A stretch of DNA of 6,125 nucleotides, from NCBI GenBank assembly GCA_021789095.1, contig JAJYJX010000136.1, positions 1 through 6,125 on the forward strand, written 5' to 3'. Numbering within the stretch: position 1 is the first letter of the stretch; each line of letters starts with the position of its first letter. This stretch comes from a bacterium (GTDB taxonomy: Bacteria; JAMCPX01). Below the pieces are notes generated by a model. That model made no database searches. It was not told the origin of the DNA and saw only the letters and a list, made by a program, of their open reading frames with translations. A program made the translations under genes and the position numbers. Below are positions 1-6,056 of this stretch, piece by piece.

Positions 1-2273
1 AGGTAGTTGACGTCTGTTCCAAGGGGCAGCGTTCCCATAAGTGCTGAGTCTTTCAGCATTTCATCAAGGACTTTTTCTTGATTTGTTTCCAGGAAGTCTC
101 CATCCATCGTCATTGCATTGTAGAGATTATTTAATTCCACCTTGTATCCATACCTGTCGGTATATTCGTGTATGCCGCGAGCCTTTGCCCTTTGCTCGAT
201 TTTTTTCGACAGCAAAACAAAGATTTCCCACTCATTTTTGCTTTCTCCAACAGGCTCAACAGCCTTATCCGTAAATGTTACGTAGGGTATATGGGGACTC
301 GGGAAACGTACATCTATCTTTTCATAAAACCCTGCTGCCGGCAGTACAATATCGGAATACATACCTGTTGTGCTCAGTCTTGTGTCTACTGAGACAATCA
401 TTTTATAGTTGGGCCATGCATGTTTCAGCAGCATTTTTATGCCGCCCCTCGTCCTTCTCAGGGTACTGCCTGCTACGCCGAAGAACACGCGCGGTGTAAC
501 ATCCTTCGCAGGCCTTACGAACCCGTCCCACCATCCTTTGTCAATCGCTTCATTGAAATAAGAATCAAAACTACGCTTCATAGCAGAATCAGACCACTCT
601 TTGTTGTTCCAGACCTCCTGGTATCCGGCATGATAATACCAGTAGAATGCTCCCGGCGACATGGGGACACGTTCCTGAAGTATTCTGCGTTCAGTTTCAA
701 TTGCAACCATTTCATCTGTTTGCTCGGGATCTTGTTTCAGTACTTCCCTCTGTGTTTTATCCATCATCTTAAGCATCTCCAGAGTACCAACCATCCCCGG
801 TGCACGCTTTGCAATAAAGGCAATCATTCCCGGCAGCAGAGACTCGCTCCAGCCCCGTGTGCCTGTACCTCTTTTGCCCCAGTTACCGCTCAGTGCAAGA
901 CAAAGATCCTGTGCACGTTCAATCAGGTCGCCGTGATAGTATTTTGCACTGTTCCACCCAACGAGTATATGCGTTTTTGATTTTGCCATCTTTCTTGCAA
1001 GCATTTTTATGGTGTCCGGGTGCACACCGCACATCTTGTATGCCGCTTCTGGTTCATAATGCTTCAACTGGTCTTTCAGCAGTTCAAATACAGGTCGTAC
1101 CTCCACTTCCTTTCCGTCTTTTAAACGGGCAGTGAAATGACCGTCAAGTGCCGGATGACCGTCATACTTCAGGGTTTTTCGCGGTGCCTTGACAATGCCA
1201 TCATGCTCGTCATGGAAATAGAACTGGTTGATGCGGCCGCCTTCCTGCATGTCGCTTTCCCTTAAAAATTTCTTTGTATCCATCCTTACAAGAAACGGCA
1301 TGTCTGTTTGTTCCTTTATGAACGCTGCATTGTATATCTTCTCATCAATCATTACCTTTGCCATTGATAAGCCCAGTGCAGCATCAGCACCAACCTTTAC
1401 CGGCACATAATAATCCGCATGGATCGCAGACGGGCTGAAGTCAGGCGCTATGGTTACAACAGTTGCACCCTTCCAATAAGCTTCCGTAATGTAATGATAG
1501 AACGGTATCCTCGTGTAAACCGGGTTCATGTGCCATATGAGGATGAGGTCTGCATTGAACCAGTCATCGCCTGAACTTGCAAACTGAAATTTTCCGAATG
1601 TAGTATAATTACCCGCATTAAAGTCGTTAATCACAGCATCCAGATCGATCTGTGTTGTCCTGAGCAATCCGCACAGTCTGACACCCGGAATAATGCCGTT
1701 CCCGCCATAACCGCCTTCACCCGGTGAGTGCTCATAAACAATTGATTCAGGACCTTTTTCTTGAATGGCATCGAGCATTGCATCCGCAATATCTGTCAGT
1801 GCCTCATCCCATGAAACACGCTTCCATTTGCCTTCTCCGCGCTGACCCATGCGTTTTACAGGATACTTCAGCCTCTCTTGGCCATACATCACATGACTAT
1901 AGGATGCGCCTTTTTGACAGCCCCGGGGATTCATATCCGGAATATCTGATCGTACGACTGGATATTTCCCGGCCTGCTCCTCTCTCCAGACTATTCCATT
2001 CTTTGAATAAACCTTCCATAAGCAACTGCCAGGATAACAGTCTACCAGATGTACTCCCCAGGTAACCTTGTCCCATGACCATTGTTTACGCATGATGTCT
2101 TCCCATGAGCGGTACTCATACTCAACGAATCCTCCGGCCACCACGACAGGTTCCTTGGTACGAGAGGTCGAAGCAAAAGCGCTTGTAACTATAGTCAGCT
2201 TTGAAAGTGACAATACCAGTACGCTGCTGCCCGCGATCCTGAGAAACTCTCTTCTGGTAAATTCGTGCTTCAT
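1..2273 (-). CDS. Tat-exported type II DMSO-reductase-family molybdopterin oxidoreductase, catalytic (alpha) subunit, 3' end cut by the window
   Basis: The frame is open from ATG at 2273 to the window edge: 757 complete codons and no stop. Family members usually exceed 900 residues, so the C-terminal part lies outside. The N-terminus is a Tat signal (RREFLR at 7-12, hydrophobic stretch 13-33, AFA at 32-34), implying export. An iron-sulfur site of the NarG/EbdA type follows: H75, C79, C84 and C119 (RGCQKGAS). D217 in INDFN sits where type II enzymes place the Asp ligand to Mo. WHMNPVYTR (247-255), GNWGKRGTG (463-471) and DIVLPAAGFYEK (641-652) fit the bis-MGD-binding fold. By family it catalyses a two-electron redox reaction such as nitrate, selenate or chlorate reduction or hydrocarbon hydroxylation; the substrate is unknown. 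It overlaps the upstream ORF by 4 bases. Partner beta (FeS) and gamma subunits are not in view and may follow. Family is confident, substrate is not. Confidence 0.93.
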   Translation of the reverse strand, partial: MKHEFTRREFLRIAGSSVLVLSLSKLTIVTSAFASTSRTKEPVVVAGGFVEYEYRSWEDIMRKQWSWDKVTWGVHLVDCYPGSCLWKVYSKNGIVWREEQAGKYPVVRSDIPDMNPRGCQKGASYSHVMYGQERLKYPVKRMGQRGEGKWKRVSWDEALTDIADAMLDAIQEKGPESIVYEHSPGEGGYGGNGIIPGVRLCGLLRTTQIDLDAVINDFNAGNYTTFGKFQFASSGDDWFNADLILIWHMNPVYTRIPFYHYITEAYWKGATVVTIAPDFSPSAIHADYYVPVKVGADAALGLSMAKVMIDEKIYNAAFIKEQTDMPFLVRMDTKKFLRESDMQEGGRINQFYFHDEHDGIVKAPRKTLKYDGHPALDGHFTARLKDGKEVEVRPVFELLKDQLKHYEPEAAYKMCGVHPDTIKMLARKMAKSKTHILVGWNSAKYYHGDLIERAQDLCLALSGNWGKRGTGTRGWSESLLPGMIAFIAKRAPGMVGTLEMLKMMDKTQREVLKQDPEQTDEMVAIETERRILQERVPMSPGAFYWYYHAGYQEVWNNKEWSDSAMKRSFDSYFNEAIDKGWWDGFVRPAKDVTPRVFFGVAGSTLRRTRGGIKMLLKHAWPNYKMIVSVDTRLSTTGMYSDIVLPAAGFYEKIDVRFPSPHIPYVTFTDKAVEPVGESKNEWEIFVLLSKKIEQRAKARGIHEYTDRYGYKVELNNLYNAMTMDGDFLETNQEKVLDEMLKDSALMGTLPLGTDVNY

Positions 2274-3184
2274 GGTTCCCTCCTTAATGTCTTTTTTCTT
2301 GCAATAATAATTGATATGCCGATAAGAAACATTATACTATTTTCAATAGAAAAAATAAATAGAAAATGTTTTACAACAAGAGGCAAAAGTACAAGTATAA
2401 AATCATTGGTCTTTACAGCAGAAGCCGATATAACCGTCATGGGCAATTGAGAAACTACAAAGGTAGTCAGAGGGCCCAATCCCGCAAATATCAACAAGGA
2501 GATTATTAATCCCGCAGAGCCGGTGACAGACAAAGCTGTTCCCATCATTCTCAGGTTAAAGAAAAGGAACAGAATGATAACTGCTGAGAGAACAGCCGTT
2601 ATAATGAGCCCTTCATGAACTTTATGAAGGGCTTCCCTTGCACGCCCCAATTGATCAATATCAGCTTGCCTGACAAGAGTTATCATTGGTATCTCATCTG
2701 GATAGCTTGATGCTATCCAATGGGAAAGGTTCTCGAGCACCGCCTTATTGTTTGCATTCGTGCTTTCTTTTGCAGCATTGTCAAAAAACCTGATGATTCC
2801 AGCTTTAAAAACCCGAATGCTTACATACCCTCTTGTAAAGATCTCTACATTCCCTTCCTTTAAAAAGGAAATTATAGCTTTATATAAAGGAGTCATTTCT
2901 TGAACGAATTCTTTCTGCGGGTATTCCTGTTCAATCCCTGCTATAATCTCGGGCCTGCTGATAATAGCCAATACTTTCTCGCTCTCTCCCTGTGTCAAAA
3001 CATTGATAAATTGATTATACGGATGGGTCTCCATGGTCCCGGCAGGTATTGATACTGCATCAATAATGGTTGATTCGTTGACAGATCTTTCTATGTTCAG
3101 CAAAGAAAAGAATGACAAAATCACTATTGCTGTTATCACTGATACAGCGATTAAAAAAAACTTACCGGAAGGCTGTTTATTCAT
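2270..3184 (-). CDS. Unrecognised cysteine-free membrane protein (304 aa) encoded between the cytochrome c and molybdoenzyme genes
   Basis: I do not recognise a family. One hydrophobic helix (about 8-29) is followed by a soluble, mostly helical-looking segment (about 30-191). Then comes a hydrophobic C-terminal block with helices near 192-213, 217-237 and 261-296, the last stretch long enough for two passes. The C-terminus ARKKTLRREP is strongly basic and so probably cytoplasmic. With an N-in start this implies an even number of helices and places the 160-residue segment outside. There is no cysteine, so it carries no c-type heme or FeS cluster. It starts 9 bases after the cytochrome c stop, behind GAGGTGA, and its TGA overlaps the molybdoenzyme ATG. 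Parts are markedly more AT-rich than the neighbours: 13 of 60 bases are G or C in 2341-2400, against 38 of 60 in 4921-4980 within cytochrome b. It could be an assembly, anchoring or quinone-related subunit; this is inferred from position only. Confidence 0.85.
   Translation of the reverse strand: MNKQPSGKFFLIAVSVITAIVILSFFSLLNIERSVNESTIIDAVSIPAGTMETHPYNQFINVLTQGESEKVLAIISRPEIIAGIEQEYPQKEFVQEMTPLYKAIISFLKEGNVEIFTRGYVSIRVFKAGIIRFFDNAAKESTNANNKAVLENLSHWIASSYPDEIPMITLVRQADIDQLGRAREALHKVHEGLIITAVLSAVIILFLFFNLRMMGTALSVTGSAGLIISLLIFAGLGPLTTFVVSQLPMTVISASAVKTNDFILVLLPLVVKHFLFIFSIENSIMFLIGISIIIARKKTLRREP
2278..2285 (-). promoter_or_regulatory. Strong ribosome binding site of the molybdoenzyme gene
   Basis: Read on the minus strand, AAGGAGGG lies four bases upstream of the ATG at 2273. 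It is the closest match to the anti-Shine-Dalgarno consensus in the operon. It lies inside the end of the upstream reading frame, whose TGA overlaps this ATG. It fixes the start and suggests strong initiation in addition to translational coupling. Confidence 0.8.
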
Positions 3185-3193
3185 AATTTCACC

Positions 3194-4198
3194 TCACATC
3201 TTTGTATTTTTTACCCCTGATCCCACACCAGCCCTTGTAAATGATCCTGGCGCTGCAGGAACACTGCCTACGCACTCGGGCTGAAAAACATTTTTAGGGT
3301 CAGGCTTGACCACAAAACGTTCAGGTATATTCTTAAAACTCAAAACAAGCATCGCCAGTGAGCGTATTTCCTGGTCCTTGAAGTTGAAATTGGGCATCAG
3401 ACTGAGCGGTGTTACCAGATACGGGGCCTTAAAGTGAAGGAAATGCCATGAGAATACCGAGGGAGGCAGGACGCCCCAGTTCGTGATGTTGGAGAAATCA
3501 TACAAATCATTCGGTTTGTCACCCTCGTAGGTCAGGTCTGGCCCCACATCGGCCTTATACTGATAGAAGGTATGGCAGCATGTGCACATCTTCTCTGTAA
3601 ACAATTTCTTTGCCTTATTGATATAGGTAAGCCCTGCAACCTCTTTCTCGCGAAGATGGCAGGTATTACAGTTCATTTCTACAAGCGGTAAATTCTTATA
3701 ATCAGGGAAACCATACCTCTTTGCAAGGCGCTCTGATAAAAATATATCTTCCCAGCCGGCAGGTTTGGAGAAATGAGCCTCCTTTACTGTAAGCGCATAA
3801 CCTTTTCCTCCGTGGCAATAGGTACAGCCGAATTTATTGAATGGGTGTTCTTTTATAAGTTCTGGATTCGGGTGTGCCCTGAACACCAATGGAACATCTT
3901 CCCCGCTTAACTTTGGGATATCTATGCCTATATGACATGTTGTACACCTGTCTATCTTGTTTACATCCTTGATCCATATCTGCTTTACCCCGTATGAAAA
4001 ACTGTCCGCTGCTTTCTTCCCGAACTTTTGCGTCAGGATCTGCCTGAACTGAGCCTGGTACTGCTCCCACTGTGGTGTAGCGTCCCTGTGAAAGGCTATA
4101 GCGGTAAGGATCAGCAGAACGACCAGAAGCGCATAAATCCATTTACTGTCAGATTTGTAATGATCTTTAATTTCTTTTTCTTCTGTAATATTATCCAT
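3194..4198 (-). CDS. Membrane-anchored tetraheme cytochrome c subunit of the bc-type complex (c1 equivalent)
   Basis: This 334-residue protein has a cytoplasmic N-terminal stretch, one signal-anchor helix (about 20-36) and a periplasmic domain. It has four CXXCH heme c motifs: CTTCH at 85-89, CTYCH at 125-129, CNTCH at 177-181 and CTCCH at 205-209. The last begins a class I-like module whose Met ligand is probably M268 in LMPNF, followed by a closing helix (273-288). H109, H118 and H142 are candidate distal ligands for the other hemes. It should take electrons from the Rieske protein and pass them to a periplasmic partner, plausibly the molybdoenzyme of this operon. An earlier in-frame ATG at 4255 would overlap cytochrome b by 47 bases. 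I prefer 4198 because GGGTGA lies five bases upstream and the gap to the cytochrome b stop is then 10 bases. The C-terminal 35 residues are a Pro/Gly/Ser/Val-rich tail with a lone Cys (C309). Confidence 0.93.
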   Translation of the reverse strand: MDNITEEKEIKDHYKSDSKWIYALLVVLLILTAIAFHRDATPQWEQYQAQFRQILTQKFGKKAADSFSYGVKQIWIKDVNKIDRCTTCHIGIDIPKLSGEDVPLVFRAHPNPELIKEHPFNKFGCTYCHGGKGYALTVKEAHFSKPAGWEDIFLSERLAKRYGFPDYKNLPLVEMNCNTCHLREKEVAGLTYINKAKKLFTEKMCTCCHTFYQYKADVGPDLTYEGDKPNDLYDFSNITNWGVLPPSVFSWHFLHFKAPYLVTPLSLMPNFNFKDQEIRSLAMLVLSFKNIPERFVVKPDPKNVFQPECVGSVPAAPGSFTRAGVGSGVKNTKM

Positions 4199-4203
4199 AT
4201 TTG

Positions 4204-4209
4204 TCACCC
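4204..4209 (-). promoter_or_regulatory. Ribosome binding site that decides the cytochrome c start
   Basis: GGGTGA on the minus strand is spaced five bases from the ATG at 4198 and begins at the last base of the cytochrome b stop codon. The same GGGTGA sequence precedes the cytochrome b start, which supports it as the local Shine-Dalgarno form. It argues against the earlier in-frame ATG at 4255. Confidence 0.7.
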
Positions 4210-5450
4210 TAAAATCTCCCTGGAATTTCTGGTCTGTTCCACGGCCAATAGACATGCCAGTAAGGCCCCCTGCAGTAGTATGAAAATAAAATTTGAAATA
4301 CTATTGTCAGGCATATAACAGTAAACAGGACGTTCTGCCACAGCCGCGTACGGTGAAACCATATACCCGTTGAATCATTGGGGCTGTTGTCAATGGATGG
4401 CCATACCGCAAGAGCGATAAAAAGAACAGCCGGTACAAAAACTCCGCCCACAAACCCGCCATTAATGACAAAATGACCAATTTTTATCGTCGTATAACTT
4501 ATGAGCTCCTGTAACCATAAAAAGTACCATGGTGCCTTTGCAGGGTTCGGTGTCCATGCCTGTGTTGCAGGCTCGAGCAAGGGAGCACGGAAAAGCAATG
4601 TCGCAACTAATACAACGACCCATGTGGCTATGGTTACAAGGAATATCCTCCTCGGGACTGCTGGTACGGCAAGGACCCTTGAGGTGTCCTCGGCCTCGCT
4701 GATGGACTCATCGAGTGGAACGTCATGATGCACGGTGGATGCCAGGCCTCCGTCTTTTCTTATACGCCATAGGTGGTACGATATCAATAATATCACAACA
4801 ACCGGGACAGCTATGCAGTGGAACGTATAAAACCTTATTAGGGTTGCCTGGTCTATGGTCGTTCCACCGACAAGCATCCTGTACAATGTCTCACCAATCA
4901 CCGGTGTTGTCCTTCCTATCGCAGTCGCAACGGTCACCGCCCACATGGAAAGCTGGTCCCACGGCAGGAGGTAACCGGTAAAGGCGAGGAAAAGAGTTGC
5001 CAGAAGAAGTATCACGCCAACGACCCAGTTCACATACCTGTGGCTGTCCCTGCCCGGAGTCTCCCTGTATGACGCAGTATAAAACACCCTCATCATATGC
5101 AGGAACACCACCACTACCATAAGATGCCCGGCCCATCTGTGCGAATATCTCAGCAGCCATCCATAATGGGTTATAAACTCAATGTCCTCTATACTCCAGT
5201 AGGCCTGCCTTATAGAAGGGATATAAATGAACATGAGAGCCACACCTGTAACGAGCGTTATCAAAAACAGAACAGCGGATATAGTACCGAGCCAGAAAGA
5301 ATAAGACCACGAGAAACTGCGTTTTGTCACCTTGGGAGGAAACCAGTGAAGGAAGAAATTTTTTATGCGCGCCCTGTATGCCTCTTTAATGGTATCGGGA
5401 TTAAACGCCCATGTAAGCTTCAGCCATAATGATTTAATTGTTTTTCTCAT
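4209..5450 (-). CDS. petB: Cytochrome b of a Rieske/cytochrome b complex (fused b6 plus subunit IV type)
   Basis: This 413-residue integral membrane protein is the quinol-oxidising diheme core of complex III. Heme b ligands are H104 and H118 in helix B, and H211 and H226 in helix D. The 15-residue spacing in helix D is the b6f type rather than the 14 of mitochondrial bc1. The Qo-side motif GYLLPWDQ is at 159-166. The PEWY position reads APWY (306-309), so the usual acidic residue is replaced by proline, a variant found in some bacterial, mostly menaquinol, complexes. Seven helices are predicted (about 50-77, 94-125, 139-165, 205-229, 267-288, 330-352, 371-391), equal to b6 plus subunit IV with no eighth bc1 helix. 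The position of the b6f heme-ci cysteine appears to be W53, so that heme should be absent. Its ATG overlaps the Rieske stop by four bases, and the cytochrome c gene follows 10 bases later. Confidence 0.96.
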   Translation of the reverse strand: MRKTIKSLWLKLTWAFNPDTIKEAYRARIKNFFLHWFPPKVTKRSFSWSYSFWLGTISAVLFLITLVTGVALMFIYIPSIRQAYWSIEDIEFITHYGWLLRYSHRWAGHLMVVVVFLHMMRVFYTASYRETPGRDSHRYVNWVVGVILLLATLFLAFTGYLLPWDQLSMWAVTVATAIGRTTPVIGETLYRMLVGGTTIDQATLIRFYTFHCIAVPVVVILLISYHLWRIRKDGGLASTVHHDVPLDESISEAEDTSRVLAVPAVPRRIFLVTIATWVVVLVATLLFRAPLLEPATQAWTPNPAKAPWYFLWLQELISYTTIKIGHFVINGGFVGGVFVPAVLFIALAVWPSIDNSPNDSTGIWFHRTRLWQNVLFTVICLTIVFQILFSYYCRGPYWHVYWPWNRPEIPGRF

Positions 5451-5941
5451 ACATTCACCCTGAAATTCCTGTTCACCTGTTTGGACATGTCAACAACCAT
5501 GTGACCTGTAATTGGAGAAATATCCATAAACCAGTTTGGCAGCGGTTTCGGAGCAGGTCCTGCATAATTTACACCATCTCCATAGTATTTTGAGCCATGA
5601 CACGGACATGCAAATTCCCAGTCTTCCTGCAAAATTTTACCATCCTCTTTGATATCTTTTTTTTGCACCAGCGGTACATTATGAACGGTACATCCAAGAT
5701 GCGTACACACTGCGGAAATCGAATGGAACTGATTCCCCTGCCTTACAATGAACAGTCTCCTGTCTGAAATAAATGTTACACCCTCCGGGTATCCGCTGGG
5801 ATCGCCAAGATCAACACGGGCCGACGGTTCATATAGCAGGCTGGGCACAAGAGCTCTACCAAGAGAATAGATGCCGCTTCCCACTGCGGCAAAAACCAGC
5901 GCAAACTTTCCTATGAAACCAAGAAATTGTCTCCTTAACAT
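5447..5941 (-). CDS. petA: Rieske [2Fe-2S] protein of a bc-type complex, Tat-exported
   Basis: This 164-residue protein has an uncleaved-looking Tat signal-anchor (RRQFLGF at 3-9, then a hydrophobic helix to about 35) and a C-terminal Rieske domain outside the membrane. Cluster motifs are CTHLGC (79-84) and CPCHGS (112-117). By homology C79, H81, C112 and H115 bind the cluster, and C84-C114 form the disulfide. S117 and Y119, the two residues known to hydrogen-bond the cluster and raise its potential in bc1, are both present. The 27 residues between the motifs include a charged insertion (KKDIKEDGK). It accepts the first electron from quinol at the cytochrome b Qo site and hands it to the cytochrome c subunit. 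It is the first gene of the operon: AAGGGGG (5954-5948) is six bases before the ATG and a promoter lies just upstream. Its TGA overlaps the cytochrome b ATG. Confidence 0.96.
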   Translation of the reverse strand: MLRRQFLGFIGKFALVFAAVGSGIYSLGRALVPSLLYEPSARVDLGDPSGYPEGVTFISDRRLFIVRQGNQFHSISAVCTHLGCTVHNVPLVQKKDIKEDGKILQEDWEFACPCHGSKYYGDGVNYAGPAPKPLPNWFMDISPITGHMVVDMSKQVNRNFRVNV

Positions 5942-5968
5942 CTTAATCCCCCTTAGGAAATTTACAAT

Positions 5969-6008
5969 TTCATAATCGCTAATAAAAAACTTGTCAAGTA
6001 TTTTTTTT
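5969..6008 (-). promoter_or_regulatory. Predicted sigma-70-type promoter of the operon, with an A-tract upstream
   Basis: On the minus strand a perfect -35 box TTGACA (5997-5992) is followed by a 17-base spacer and TATGAA (5974-5969), a 4 of 6 match to TATAAT. A run of eight A (6008-6001) just upstream of the -35 resembles an UP element. The predicted start near 5962 gives a leader of about 21 bases that holds the Rieske ribosome binding site. The arrangement suggests fairly strong expression. This is prediction from spacing and consensus only. Confidence 0.72.
5989..5999. repeat. Short palindrome overlapping the -35 box
   Basis: ACTTG-A-CAAGT is an exact 5-base inverted repeat with a one-base centre, and the -35 hexamer lies within it. 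It could be a repressor operator, but a palindrome this short around TTGACAAG can easily arise by chance. Confidence 0.3.
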
Positions 6009-6056
6009 GTCCTGAATAAAATTTCATAAATTCAAGGATTATTCTATTATGGACTT

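Larger units (their letters stand above)
5942..6056. other. AT-rich intergenic region upstream of the operon
   Basis: This stretch has no supported gene. It contains the operon promoter, the Rieske ribosome binding site, the A8 tract, and two copies of the 10-mer AATTTCATAA (plus strand, 5966-5975 and 6020-6029) 54 bases apart. One copy overlaps the -10 box. No rho-independent terminator for an upstream minus-strand gene is visible. Confidence 0.6.

Noticed and set aside
420-980. 186-codon plus-strand open frame
   Set aside because: It lies antisense to the molybdoenzyme gene, whose motifs are intact throughout. Its product is rich in Cys, Arg, His and Pro with no recognisable domain, typical of a shadow frame.
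3834-4142. 102-codon minus-strand open frame inside the cytochrome c gene
   Set aside because: It is out of frame with a heme protein whose CXXCH motifs continue through the region, and it has no plausible start context or domain.
4199-4255. Upstream in-frame start for the cytochrome c protein (19 extra residues)
   Set aside because: It would overlap cytochrome b by 47 bases, and the extra residues are the shifted translation of conserved cytochrome b sequence. The ATG at 4198 has a well-placed GGGTGA.
6011-6037. Imperfect hairpin next to a T8 run as a possible terminator
   Set aside because: The stem is short, with a bulge and a 12-base AT-rich loop. The T-run lies on the 5' side for plus-strand transcripts and reads as A for minus-strand ones, so it cannot be a rho-independent terminator in either direction.
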